A stretch of 64,000 nucleotides of DNA from Nitratidesulfovibrio termitidis HI1 (GTDB taxonomy: Bacteria; Desulfobacterota; Desulfovibrionia; Desulfovibrionales; Desulfovibrionaceae): positions 2,354,250 to 2,418,249 of the forward strand of contig NZ_KI632512.1 in NCBI RefSeq assembly GCF_000504305.1, written 5' to 3'. The position numbers were made by a program, and so were the translations under genes. Under the pieces are notes generated by a model that saw only the letters and a program-made list of their open reading frames with translations, did no database searches and had not been told where the DNA came from. Of the stretch, positions 28,882 through 38,115 are shown piece by piece; positions within the stretch are counted from its first letter, which is position 1; every line of letters starts with the position of its first letter.

Positions 28882-31032
28882 ATGCAGACCGCCAAGACCC
28901 TGAAAGAATACCGCAAGGAACTGCGCGAATCCCTCGACAACGAGTTTCTGCGCGAGGCCATGGACAAGTTCGCCACGGCCTACCCCGTGGGCCGCGCCAA
29001 TGCCTTCCGCGGGCTTGACGAAAAGGCCATGATCGCCGAAGTGGCCGCCGCAAAGGACGCCGCCGCCAAGAACATGGACGGGCTGTACGTCCAGTTCAAG
29101 GCAGAGGCCGAAAAGCGCGGCGTCAAGGTGCACATGGCGAAAGACGCCGCCGAGGCCAACGAGATCATCGCGCGCATCGCCAAGACCTCGAACTGCAAGA
29201 AGATCGTCAAGTCCAAGTCCATGACGGCGGAAGAAACGCTGCTCAACCACCGCCTGGAGGACGACGGCCTTGAAGTGATCGAGACCGACCTTGGCGAATG
29301 GATCATCCAGCTGCGCCACGAAGGGCCGACCCACATGGTCATGCCCGCCATCCACCTTTCGCGCTACCAGGTGGCCGACCTCTTCACCGAGGTGACCCAA
29401 CAGAAGCAGGAAGTGGACATCCAGCGCCTGGTGAAGGTGGCCCGCCGCGAACTGCGCCAGCACTTCGTCACTGCCGACATGGGCATCTCGGGCGCCAACT
29501 TCGCCATTGCCGAATCGGGCACCATCGGCCTGGTCACCAACGAAGGCAACGCCCGCCTCGTCACCACGCTGCCCCGCGTGCACGTGGCCCTGTGCGGCCT
29601 GGACAAGCTGACCCCCAGCCTGAACGACGCCCTGAAGTCGCTGCGCGTGCTGCCCCGCAACGCCACCGGCCAGGCCATCACCTCGTACGTCACCTGGATC
29701 ACCGGCGCCAACGAGTGCAAGGCTGCCGCCGACGAAAAGAAGGAAATGCACATCGTGTTCCTGGACAACGGCCGCCGCGCCCTGGCCCAGGACCCGCTGT
29801 TCTCGCAGGTGATGCGCTGCGTGCGCTGCGGCGCGTGCGCCAACGTGTGCCCGGTGTACCGTCTGGTGGGCGGCCACAAGATGGGCCACATCTACATCGG
29901 CGCCATCGGCCTCATCCTCACCTACTTCTTCCACGGCAAGGACAAGGCCCGCAACCTGGTGCAGAACTGCATCAACTGCGAATCGTGCAAGAGCATCTGC
30001 GCGGGCGGCATCGACCTGCCCCGCCTGATCAAGGAAATCCGCGCCCGCCTCAGCGAAGAGGACGGCGCACCCGTGGAAGCCACCCTGCTCGGCAAGGTGC
30101 TGAAGAACCGCAAGCTCTTCCACACCCTGCTGCGCTTCGGCAAGTACGCCCAGAAGCCGGTTACCGGCGGCACCCCGTACCTGCGCCACCTGCCGCAGAT
30201 GTTCATGAAGGACCACGGGTTCCGCGCACTGCCCGCCATTGCGGACAAGGCCTTCCGCGACGAATGGGAAACCATCCGTCCGCGCGTGTCGGGCGCCAAG
30301 CTGCGCGTGGCCCTGTTCTCCGGCTGCGTGCAGGACTTCGTCTACCCCGAGCAGATGAAGGCCGCCGTCAAGGTGCTGGCCTCGCGCGGGGTGGAGATGG
30401 ACTTCCCCATGGACCAGAGCTGCTGCGGCCTGCCCGTGCAGATGATGGCCGAACGCCAGGCCACCATCGACGTGGCGCGCCAGAACGTCATGGCGTTCGA
30501 CGCGGCCAAGTACGACTACATCCTCACCCTGTGCGCCTCGTGCGCCTCGCACCTGAAGGAAGGCTACCCCAACATCCTGGCGGGGCAGGCCGACATGGCG
30601 GGCAAGGTGAAGCTGTTCTCCTCGAAGATCATCGACTTCAGCTCCTTCGTCCATGACGTGCTCGGCATGACCGCCGACGACTTCAAGGGCAAGGGCGAGA
30701 AGGTGGCCTACCACTCCTCGTGCCACCTGTGCCGTGGCCTTGGCGTGGTGGAACAGCCCCGCGCGCTCATTGCGTCTTCCGGCTCGGAATACTGCCCGGC
30801 GCAGGAAGAAGCGGTGTGCTGCGGCTTTGGCGGCACCTTCTCCATGAAGTTCCCGGAACTGTCCAAGGAACTGCTGGACAAGAAGCTGAACAACGCCGAA
30901 GCCACCGGCGCCACCCGCATGGTGGCCGACTGCCCCGGCTGCATCATGCAGATTCGCGGCGGCGCCGAAAAGCGCGGCAGCCGCATGAAGGTCGGCCATA
31001 TCGCCGAACTTCTGGCCGAAAACCTGAAGTAA
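28882..31032 (+). CDS. lutB: LutB-LutA fusion: Fe-S subunit of L-lactate dehydrogenase
   Basis: The protein is 716 aa. The N-terminal ~300 residues are a LUD domain (IVKSKSMTAEETLLNHRLE, GANFAIAESGTIGLVTNEG, TLPRVHVALCGLDKL). Two [4Fe-4S] motifs follow (CVRCGACANVCPVYR and CINCESCKSICAGG). The C-terminal ~300 residues are CCG domains of LutA/GlcF type (ALFSGCVQDF, QSCCGLPVQMM, HSSCHLCRGLG, AVCCGFGGTFSMKFPEL). LutB and LutA are usually separate proteins, so this single chain replaces both. It acts with LutC, encoded 4 nt upstream, to oxidise L-lactate. A terminator follows the gene, marking the end of the operon. Confidence 0.92.
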   Translation: MQTAKTLKEYRKELRESLDNEFLREAMDKFATAYPVGRANAFRGLDEKAMIAEVAAAKDAAAKNMDGLYVQFKAEAEKRGVKVHMAKDAAEANEIIARIAKTSNCKKIVKSKSMTAEETLLNHRLEDDGLEVIETDLGEWIIQLRHEGPTHMVMPAIHLSRYQVADLFTEVTQQKQEVDIQRLVKVARRELRQHFVTADMGISGANFAIAESGTIGLVTNEGNARLVTTLPRVHVALCGLDKLTPSLNDALKSLRVLPRNATGQAITSYVTWITGANECKAAADEKKEMHIVFLDNGRRALAQDPLFSQVMRCVRCGACANVCPVYRLVGGHKMGHIYIGAIGLILTYFFHGKDKARNLVQNCINCESCKSICAGGIDLPRLIKEIRARLSEEDGAPVEATLLGKVLKNRKLFHTLLRFGKYAQKPVTGGTPYLRHLPQMFMKDHGFRALPAIADKAFRDEWETIRPRVSGAKLRVALFSGCVQDFVYPEQMKAAVKVLASRGVEMDFPMDQSCCGLPVQMMAERQATIDVARQNVMAFDAAKYDYILTLCASCASHLKEGYPNILAGQADMAGKVKLFSSKIIDFSSFVHDVLGMTADDFKGKGEKVAYHSSCHLCRGLGVVEQPRALIASSGSEYCPAQEEAVCCGFGGTFSMKFPELSKELLDKKLNNAEATGATRMVADCPGCIMQIRGGAEKRGSRMKVGHIAELLAENLK

Positions 31033-31064
31033 ACGAGACTTCAGTCGATAGGTGATACACGGGG

Positions 31065-31097
31065 GGGCCGTTTCCGCTTTGGCGGGGACGGCCCTTT
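31065..31097 (+). terminator. Terminator of the lactate operon
   Basis: GGGCCGTTTCCGC and GCGGGGACGGCCC form a 13-pair stem with two G-U pairs, followed by TTT, 32 nt after the lutB stop. It closes the same-strand run that starts at por. Confidence 0.8.
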
Positions 31098-31254
31098 ACG
31101 TTCCGGAAACCTTGGCACGGCCGGGCAAACCCTCTAACACCCTTTGCAAGAGTATCACACCCGTATACTATTGTTCCAAATCCGTATCCGGGAGCTGGTC
31201 CTCGGCAGGCACACCGACGACGGGCGACTCGCGCGAACATTCAAGGGGGATCGC

Positions 31255-33069
31255 ATGTTCAGGAATTTCTCCATCGGCGCGCGCGTCATCGCGCTGCTCG
31301 TCTTCATGGTGCTGTTCGTCACCGGCGTGGTGGGCGCCTTCGTGGCCACCATAGACACGGTGAAGGAACATGGCGTCACCGAGACCCAGCAGGTAATGCT
31401 GGCAGAAGAGAAGGCCAAGCTGCAGGTGGCCACCCACTCCGTGGCCCTGGCGCTGGGCCAGTTGCTGGCCGACATACCCGATGATGCCGCCCGCATAGAG
31501 ACGGTGCGCAAGGCCATCGACACCATCCGCTTCGAAAAGGACCAGTCCGGATACTACTTCGTATACCAGGGCACCGCCAACGTGGCCCTGCCCCCCAACA
31601 AGAGCGTGCAGGGCAAGGACCTGGCCGAAACCAGGGACAAGAACGGGGTGTACTTCGTGCGCGAACTGTCGCAGCGGGCGGCCTCCGGAGGGGGGTTCGT
31701 CGAGTACATCTTTCCCAAGCCGGGCAAGGGCGATCAGCCCAAGCTGGCCTATTCCGAAATGATTCCCGGCACCAAATTCTGGATCGGCACCGGGGTGTAC
31801 ATCGACAACATCGACGAGGCCAAGGCCGCCATCAACAGCACCCTGGACGGCCTGGCCCGCAAGGCCCTGACCTGGCAGCTTTCGGTCATGGCGGCGATCC
31901 TGCTTCTGGTCGTCATACCGGTGTGTATCATGCTCATCGCGTCCATCGTGCGACCGTTGCGTGAAGCCACGGCGGCGGCCCAGGCCGTGGCCGAGGGCAA
32001 CCTGGAAGTGCGCATAGAGGCCAAGGGGCGCGACGAGGTTTCCGCCCTGCAGGCCGCGCTGAACACCATGGTCACCACGCTCAAGAACAACATTGCCGAC
32101 ATCACCGAAAAGCAGCGCGAGGCGGGCCGCCAGGCCGACGCCGCGCGCGACTCGGCCCAGCAGGCCGAGGAAGCCATGGCCAAGGCCGCCGTGGCCACCA
32201 AGGAAGGCATTCTTTCCGCCGCCGAACGGCTGGACGGCGTGGTACGCGCCATCGACCACGCGGCGGACGACATCTCGCGCCGGTCCGAGGAAATCAGCCG
32301 GGGCACCGACACCCAGATGGCCCGCATCAACGAAACGGCCACGGCCATGGAAGAAATGAACGCCACGGTGCTGGAAGTGGCGCGCAACGCGGGCCGCGCG
32401 GCGGACCAGACCGAGGCCTCGCGCACCAAGGCCGACGAAGGCTCGGGCATGGTCGGCCAGACCGTGAAGGCCATGCTGGACCTGAAAAACCTGGCCAGCA
32501 ACCTCAAGGACAACATGCACCGCCTGGGGCAGCAGTCCGAAGCCATCGGCCACGTGATGAACGTGATCAACGACATCGCCGACCAGACCAACCTGCTGGC
32601 GCTGAACGCCGCCATCGAGGCGGCCCGAGCGGGCGACGCCGGGCGCGGATTCGCCGTGGTGGCCGACGAAGTGCGCAAGCTGGCGGAAAAGACCATGGGC
32701 GCCACCAAGGAAGTGGGCGATTCCATCAAGGCCATTCAGGACCTGGCCCGCACCAACGTCACCGGCATGGACGACGCGGTCAGCGCCATTGACGGCGCGG
32801 CGCGTCTTTCCGGAAGTTCCGGCGAGTTGTTGCAGGAAATCGTGACCATGGCCCACGACGCCGCCGGGCAGGTGCAGGCCATTGCCACGGCGGCAGAGGA
32901 ACAGTCCGCCGCCAGCGAACAGATCGCCCGCTCGGTGGAGGAAATCGACCGCATCGCCCGCGAAAACGGCACGCTGGTCAACGCCACCAACACCGACCTG
33001 CGCAATCTGGCCGACCAGGCCGCCGAACTGCGCCGCCTGATCGAAGGCATGAAGAAGGAAGCCGCGTAA
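31255..33069 (+). CDS. Methyl-accepting chemotaxis protein with single-Cache periplasmic sensor
   Basis: The protein is 604 aa; ATG at 31255 is preceded by AAGGGGGA. An N-terminal helix ([21 protein letters not shown]) leads to a periplasmic sCache_2-type domain (~35-200), with [17 protein letters not shown]-like and [15 protein letters not shown] segments. A second helix (~205-235), HAMP (~230-285) and a signalling domain follow, with the hairpin tip [18 protein letters not shown] and conserved [18 protein letters not shown]. Cache domains of this class often bind small carboxylates. Position right after the lactate operon suggests taxis to lactate or pyruvate, which is inference. No CheR-tethering pentapeptide is seen at the C-terminus. 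Confidence 0.93.
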   Translation: MFRNFSIGARVIALLVFMVLFVTGVVGAFVATIDTVKEHGVTETQQVMLAEEKAKLQVATHSVALALGQLLADIPDDAARIETVRKAIDTIRFEKDQSGYYFVYQGTANVALPPNKSVQGKDLAETRDKNGVYFVRELSQRAASGGGFVEYIFPKPGKGDQPKLAYSEMIPGTKFWIGTGVYIDNIDEAKAAINSTLDGLARKALTWQLSVMAAILLLVVIPVCIMLIASIVRPLREATAAAQAVAEGNLEVRIEAKGRDEVSALQAALNTMVTTLKNNIADITEKQREAGRQADAARDSAQQAEEAMAKAAVATKEGILSAAERLDGVVRAIDHAADDISRRSEEISRGTDTQMARINETATAMEEMNATVLEVARNAGRAADQTEASRTKADEGSGMVGQTVKAMLDLKNLASNLKDNMHRLGQQSEAIGHVMNVINDIADQTNLLALNAAIEAARAGDAGRGFAVVADEVRKLAEKTMGATKEVGDSIKAIQDLARTNVTGMDDAVSAIDGAARLSGSSGELLQEIVTMAHDAAGQVQAIATAAEEQSAASEQIARSVEEIDRIARENGTLVNATNTDLRNLADQAAELRRLIEGMKKEAA

Positions 33070-33106
33070 GGCGCGCGGCGCACTCCACGCCCCATGCAGT
33101 ACATCA

Positions 33107-33140
33107 CGGGCCGGAAGGGAGACCTTCCGGCCCGTTCGCG
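33107..33140 (+). terminator. Terminator after the MCP gene
   Basis: CGGGCCGGAAGG and CCTTCCGGCCCG pair perfectly over a GAGA loop, followed by TTCGCGTT. Confidence 0.8.
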
Positions 33141-33425
33141 TTGCCGCGCGCGTCTGACATGGCTGGGCATCGCCAGCGCCGCCTGTTCCTCTGGCCCGGC
33201 TTACTCGGCGGGCACGGCTGGCACAGTCAATGTCCCTCCCGGCGGTGATGCCCCGGCGGAATGTGTTCTTCGGTCCGGGGGACTGACAACGCGCCATCGG
33301 CAATGCTATGCTGGCGCAGTCCCACGCATGCATCCGCAGCCGTGCCCCCGGCCCGGCGTCATGCCCCGCTGGCGGTGCCCCAGGCCGACCGCCGCACAGG
33401 CTCCGAAGCAATCCCCGGAGTTCCC

Positions 33426-35669
33426 ATGCCCGACAGCGCCACCAGGCCGGAACAACCTGCCCCCCCTTCCTCCGCCACACCTGCTCCCGGCCTGCCGCCG
33501 TCCGGCCAGCCGCCTTCGGGGAATCCGCCCGTTTCGTGGCGGCCCGTGCAGCCCGCCGACCTTGCCGGACTGTTGCACGTCTACGGCGACCCCACCCGGC
33601 CGGTGCGCCCCGGCGATGCCGTGGGCCGGGTATTGGACGGCTCGGCCTTTGCCGCCCTGAGTGATACCCGCGCTCCCCTTGGCATCGACCTGATCACCGG
33701 CGAGTTGATGGCTCGCGAACTGGGAGTACTGGAACGCGTGCCACGCGCATCCGCCACCGACACGGCGGACCCCGACGGACCACACACCCTCATCCTGCGC
33801 CCGCTGGTCACCGTCAGCCCAGACGGACTCGCCGTCCTGGCCGACGTGCACCCCACTGACCACCGCAACCGCCCCCTTGGCGCCGACGTCTACGCGGCGG
33901 CGGTCCAGCGGCTTGGGGTCGTCGCCGCCACGGACAACGGCCTGCTGGCGGGCCCCGCGCTGGACGACGCCCTTCGCGATGCCGCGCACATGGGGCCGCG
34001 CATGGGCGTGGTGCTGGCGCGCGGCATGCCGCCGGTGCACGGTGAAGACGCCCGCCTCGAATTCCAGGCCAATACCGGCGCGGCTTGCGTGCTGCGGCAG
34101 GACGAAGGACGCATCGACTGTTCCGACCGCTGGCCCCACTTCACCGTGGAAACGGGCGACCCCGTGGTGCGGGTGCATCCGCCCACCCCCGGCATGCCCG
34201 GCATGGACGTGTTCGGCGCCCCCGTGCCGCAACGCCACGGCACGCCGCTGGAACTGCTGCCCGGCCCCGGCATGCGGCGGTTGGAGGAGGTGGGCGGCGC
34301 GGTGCTGTTCATCGCCACCGCCCCCGGCCTGGTGGACGTGGCCAACGGCACGGTGACCGTCTCGCCGCTCAGGATCATCGACGGCGACGTGGATCTTTCC
34401 ACCGGCGACGTCACCGTGCCCGTGGGCTCTGCCGTGGTGCGGGGCACCGTGCGCAGCGGCGTGACCCTGACCGTGGAGCGCCACGTACTGGTGGAGGACA
34501 CGGTGGAGAACGCCCGCGTGCGCTGCGGAGGCGACCTGATGGTGCGCGGCGGCATCGTCATGGGCCGGGCCGGGCGCGAAGCCGTGGGCAACGTGGCCGG
34601 TGCGCCGGGCGGCGGGCAGGCCGGGCAGCATGAGAAAGACGCGCAGCCGCCCCCGCCGGGCATGCGCGCAGCCGCGCTGTCGGTATCCGCCCCGGTGTCC
34701 GCTCAGGTGTCGGCCCAAGTGTCGGCCCAGGTGTCGGCCGCGTCTGGCGCGCACGCCGCAGCGGGCGCAGGGGCATCCGCGCCCACCTCCGCCGCATCCG
34801 TACCCATCGCCGCCGCATCCGTACCCATCGCCGCCGCATCCGGGGCGGCAGCCACGCAGCCAGCGGGCGCGCCCCTGCCCACGGACCCGGACGCAGGCAT
34901 CGAAGCGGGCGGCAACGTGGTGGCCGCGCACGCGGCCTTCGCGCTGGTTACGGCGAGGGGCGACGTGGTGATCCCCTCCGGGGTCACGGGTTCGCGCATC
35001 ACGGCGGGCGGGCGGTTTCTGGCTCCGGGGCGCGGGGTGGTCATCGGCAGTGCCATCCGCACGGGCGGCGGCATCGACGTGGGCGAGGCCGGGTCCGTGG
35101 CCGAGGTGCCCACCCGGCTGATGGTCCAACCGGATACCGGGCAACTCAACGGCCTGCTGCGTGAACGCGACACCATCGCCGAGCGCATGGCCCGCATTTC
35201 CGCCGAACTGCCCCCCGGCCCGGACATGGCCGTGCTGCTGCAAACCCCGGAGGAAGATCGCACCCTGGTCGAAGCGCTGCTGCGCATACGCCGCGAACTG
35301 GACGAGCGCCAGCGGAGCCTGGGTCAGGACATCGCGCTGGCCCGCAAACGCCACAACGCGGAACTGGCCGCCAGCCCCGTCATCATCCGCCGCCGCACCC
35401 ACGGCGGGGTGCGGGTGCAGTTCGGCGGGCGCGGGCACGACGCCATACCCGCCGAGACGGGCGTGCAGTACGTATGGCGGGCCGCCGCGCGCCGGGTGGC
35501 GATAGAGCCCGCCCCGGCCGTGCCCACGGAGTTGCTGTTTCCGCCACGCCCCGTGAACGGCGCGCTGCCCGGCCCGCTGCGGTCTGGCGAAACGGCGCGG
35601 CCTGGCGGAACGGCGCCGGACGCAGCGTCATCTGGCGGGCCACCCCCTGGCGGGGCCGCGCCCGCATGA
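33426..35669 (+). CDS. DUF342/FapA-type polymer-forming protein with Ala/Ser/Val repeat insert
   Basis: The protein is 747 aa from ATG at 33426. The N-terminal ~250 residues end in PVVRVHPPTPGMPGMDVFG, a hallmark of the DUF342 (flagellar assembly protein A) family. A right-handed beta-helix region follows (NGTVTVSPLRIIDGDVDLSTG, VVRGTVRSGVTL, NARVRCGGDLMVRGGI). It is interrupted at ~420-485 by a low-complexity insert, then resumes (IEAGGNVVAAHAAFALVTARGD, ITAGGRFLAPGRG). A coiled-coil-like helix (RERDTIAERMARISAELP...) lies near the end. The cellular role of the family is poorly known; links to sporulation, spatial markers and flagella exist. The next gene is a response regulator 70 nt downstream. 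Confidence 0.82.
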   Translation: MPDSATRPEQPAPPSSATPAPGLPPSGQPPSGNPPVSWRPVQPADLAGLLHVYGDPTRPVRPGDAVGRVLDGSAFAALSDTRAPLGIDLITGELMARELGVLERVPRASATDTADPDGPHTLILRPLVTVSPDGLAVLADVHPTDHRNRPLGADVYAAAVQRLGVVAATDNGLLAGPALDDALRDAAHMGPRMGVVLARGMPPVHGEDARLEFQANTGAACVLRQDEGRIDCSDRWPHFTVETGDPVVRVHPPTPGMPGMDVFGAPVPQRHGTPLELLPGPGMRRLEEVGGAVLFIATAPGLVDVANGTVTVSPLRIIDGDVDLSTGDVTVPVGSAVVRGTVRSGVTLTVERHVLVEDTVENARVRCGGDLMVRGGIVMGRAGREAVGNVAGAPGGGQAGQHEKDAQPPPPGMRAAALSVSAPVSAQVSAQVSAQVSAASGAHAAAGAGASAPTSAASVPIAAASVPIAAASGAAATQPAGAPLPTDPDAGIEAGGNVVAAHAAFALVTARGDVVIPSGVTGSRITAGGRFLAPGRGVVIGSAIRTGGGIDVGEAGSVAEVPTRLMVQPDTGQLNGLLRERDTIAERMARISAELPPGPDMAVLLQTPEEDRTLVEALLRIRRELDERQRSLGQDIALARKRHNAELAASPVIIRRRTHGGVRVQFGGRGHDAIPAETGVQYVWRAAARRVAIEPAPAVPTELLFPPRPVNGALPGPLRSGETARPGGTAPDAASSGGPPPGGAAPA
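34680..34850 (+). repeat. In-frame tandem repeats inside the DUF342 gene
   Basis: Three to four 12-nt units around gtgtcggcccag encode SAQV repeats. Two perfect 18-nt units (gccgcatccgtacccatc) encode AASVPI repeats. They sit between rungs of the beta-helix and are predicted to loop out. Confidence 0.85.
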
Positions 35670-35739
35670 CCGGGCCGTGCCGCACAACCGCCGCGCAGGC
35701 AGCACTCCCGCAAGTTCCCGCCCCCACACGGAGCACCGC

Positions 35740-36864
35740 ATGACAGAACGCATCCTGTTCGTGGACGACGAACCCAACATCCTCGACACCTTCCGCCGCA
35801 ACCTGCGCCGCGCCTTCGATGTGGCCACGGCGGAAGGCCCGGAACAGGGCCTGCAGTCACTGGAGGGCAAAGGCCCGTTCGCGGTGGTGGTGTCCGACCT
35901 GCGCATGCCGGGCATGGACGGCATCACCTTTCTGGAGCACGTGCGCCAGCGCGCCCCCGACGCGGTGCGCATCATCCTTTCCGGACACGGCGACTTCGCC
36001 ACGGCCGTGGCCGCGGTGAACCGGGGGGCGGTGTTCCGCTTTCTGACCAAACCCTGCCCGCCGGAAGAACTGGTGGGCGTGCTGCGCGATGCCATGCGCC
36101 AGCACCGGCTGGTGGTGGCCGAACGCGAACTGCTGCGCGGCACCTTGCGCGGCAGCGTGCAGGTGCTGACCGACGTGCTGGCGCTGGTGAACCCCGAGGC
36201 CTTCGGCCGCAGCGAGCGCATCCGCGACCTGGTGGTGAAGGTGGGCGCACGGCTGGACGCCAAACCCCTGTGGCAACTGGAACTGGCCGCCATGCTCTGC
36301 CAGCTGGGCTGCGTGGCCCTGCCGCCGGACACCCTGCGCAAGCGTCTGGCCGGAGAGACCCTGAACGCCGAGGAACAACAGATATGGGGCATGCATCCGG
36401 AAATCGCCGCCGGTCTGCTGGCCCACATCCCCCGGCTGGGCGAGGTGGCGGCCATGATCGGCGCGCAGCAGATGCCGCCGGACCCGGACGTGCCGTTGGG
36501 CGCGCGCATATTGCGGGCGGCGCTGGACTACGATGTGGAGCTGCGGCGCGGCCATGCCCCCTTGCAGGCCGTGGCCGCCCTGCGGGCCATGCCGGAACGC
36601 TATGACCCCACCGTGCTGGACGCGCTGGCCGCCGGGCTGGCCGCCGCATCGGACGTGCCCATGCGCGAGGTGCCGGTGGCGGCGTTGCGCCCCGGCATGG
36701 TGCTGGCGCGCGACCTGGTCGACACCGGGGGCGCCCCGCTGCTGCTGGCCGGGCAGCGGGTAAGCGATGCCTCCATTACCCGACTGCGCAACCTGGCCGA
36801 CATCCTGAACGCGGACGGCAACGCGTGGGTGGTGGATGGCGTGCGCAAGGGGCCGGGGGCGTAG
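35740..36864 (+). CDS. Response regulator with degenerate HD-GYP/HDOD-like output domain
   Basis: The protein is 374 aa; ATG at 35740 has GGAG upstream. The receiver domain (1-120) has DDEP at 8-11, the phospho-acceptor in VVVSDLRMPGMDG and a conserved Lys in FRFLTKPCPP. Helices at ~140-300 align by eye with the RpfG-type HD-GYP scaffold (LNAEEQQIWGMHPEIAAGLL, ILRAALDYDVELRRG, AMPERYDPTVLDAL). But the metal-binding HD dyad is replaced by LCQLGCVALPP and no GYP motif is present. Cyclic-di-GMP hydrolysis is therefore unlikely, and the domain may only bind a partner. It follows the DUF342 gene in the same direction and is convergent with the DUF362 gene. Confidence 0.78.
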   Translation: MTERILFVDDEPNILDTFRRNLRRAFDVATAEGPEQGLQSLEGKGPFAVVVSDLRMPGMDGITFLEHVRQRAPDAVRIILSGHGDFATAVAAVNRGAVFRFLTKPCPPEELVGVLRDAMRQHRLVVAERELLRGTLRGSVQVLTDVLALVNPEAFGRSERIRDLVVKVGARLDAKPLWQLELAAMLCQLGCVALPPDTLRKRLAGETLNAEEQQIWGMHPEIAAGLLAHIPRLGEVAAMIGAQQMPPDPDVPLGARILRAALDYDVELRRGHAPLQAVAALRAMPERYDPTVLDALAAGLAAASDVPMREVPVAALRPGMVLARDLVDTGGAPLLLAGQRVSDASITRLRNLADILNADGNAWVVDGVRKGPGA

Positions 36865-36932
36865 GCGCTGTTGCCGGGTTGTCCTTCACCCGTGACCGGC
36901 AGCTCACCGACATAGCCCCCACAAAACGCGAA

Positions 36933-36951
36933 GCGTGCCCATAGGGCACGC
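36933..36951. terminator. Hairpin between convergent genes
   Basis: GCGTGCCC and GGGCACGC pair perfectly over a 3-nt loop, midway between the response-regulator stop and the DUF362 stop. No T-run is present. Confidence 0.5.
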
Positions 36952-36981
36952 GCGAACCTTTGGCGGCCACTCACCCCCGCA

Positions 36982-38115
36982 TCACGAGCGCCATGCCGCC
37001 CACAGGCGGCGCACGGTGCTGCGCAGCAACGTGCCGGGGCGGAAGCTCATGGGCTTGAGCACGCCGGGCGCCTTGAACCGGCTGGCATCGAAGGTGTCCG
37101 GCCCCTCGCGCACCAGTTCGATTTCAGCGGGCCATGCGCCGGGTGCGCCCCGCCGCATCAGTTCGGCCCACAGGGGCACCTGCTCCGCTGTCAGGCCCAG
37201 CAGCCCGCAAATCACCGCATCCAGCGCCACACCGGACGCAGAGGCCCCCACCAGCCCCAGAAGGTACGGCTTGCCCGACCCCGGCCCGGTCACGTGCATG
37301 GCCTCCACTCCGTCCAGCAGGGCCGCCGTGGGCGGCAGCGCCGCCGCCACCTCCACCAGCGCCCCTTCGAAGCGGTGGTCGCGGTCACCGTGGCGGGTGT
37401 GCACAAAGGCCTTGCGCACGCCGGGCACGCAGCCGAACAGGTTCTTTACCGCCAGGGTGACGCGCATCTGGCTGTGCGCCTTCAGGCGCGGCACGCTGAG
37501 CACGCCGTCCGCCTGCAACGCGCAGCGGGCCACGCCGATGGACCCGCCGAACGACAGGGGCACCTGCACCGCGTCATCAAGGGGGGTGACGGACAGGCCG
37601 AGGGGACGCAGTACCTCGGTAAGGCCGATGGCCTCGGCCACGCCGCGCGCCGTGCCGAAGCCCGGCGAATCGGCCACGGTGATGCGGCATCCGCTGTCCA
37701 GCAGCCATGCGCAGGCCGCACGCACCACCTGCGGATGGGTGCAGCTGAGCGCCGGGGCGGCGCGCAGCAGGTTGGGCTTTACCAGCACGTGGCCGTGCGG
37801 CGGGGCCCAGCCGCTGGCGTCCAGCGCCTCTGCCACCACGCGCCCGATGCGTTGCGGGTCGTAGTCGGGGCAGCGCAGCAGGGCCACGGGGATGGGCCGG
37901 GCGGCATTGGTCGAAGATGCACCAGAGCCCATTGCATCTGGCGGGGTGTATGCGCCGCCACAGGCTGCGCCTGCGATTTCAACGGTTGCGCCAGCCCCAT
38001 CCATGCGCCGGGACGCAGGCAGGGGCACGGGCAGGCCGGATTGCCCCGATGGGCCGGGATTGCGGGACTGGCCGGGCTGGTCGGGCTGGCCCTGATGCGG
38101 GAACGCGTGGGTCAC
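36982..38115 (-). CDS. DUF362 domain protein
   Basis: The protein is 377 aa from GTG at 38115. This GTG overlaps the TGA of the upstream rhodanese gene by three bases and has GGGGAGG in front. A later ATG at 38004 is the main alternative. The first ~35 residues are a proline/glutamine/glycine repeat. The core has DUF362 features: VLVKPNLLRAAPALSCTHP, ITVADSPGFGTARGVAEAIG, and SVPRLKAHSQMRVTLAVKNL with FGCVPG. The ferredoxin-type Cys motif found in some relatives is missing. Function of the family is unknown. Tight overlap with the rhodanese/ferritin-like gene suggests a joint role. Confidence 0.75.
   Translation of the reverse strand: MTHAFPHQGQPDQPGQSRNPGPSGQSGLPVPLPASRRMDGAGATVEIAGAACGGAYTPPDAMGSGASSTNAARPIPVALLRCPDYDPQRIGRVVAEALDASGWAPPHGHVLVKPNLLRAAPALSCTHPQVVRAACAWLLDSGCRITVADSPGFGTARGVAEAIGLTEVLRPLGLSVTPLDDAVQVPLSFGGSIGVARCALQADGVLSVPRLKAHSQMRVTLAVKNLFGCVPGVRKAFVHTRHGDRDHRFEGALVEVAAALPPTAALLDGVEAMHVTGPGSGKPYLLGLVGASASGVALDAVICGLLGLTAEQVPLWAELMRRGAPGAWPAEIELVREGPDTFDASRFKAPGVLKPMSFRPGTLLRSTVRRLWAAWRS

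Noticed and set aside
31113-31127. TGGCACGGCCGGGCA as a sigma-54 promoter for the first MCP
   Set aside because: The GG and GC dinucleotides are 9 nt apart rather than 10, and it lies just after the operon terminator without an activator site.
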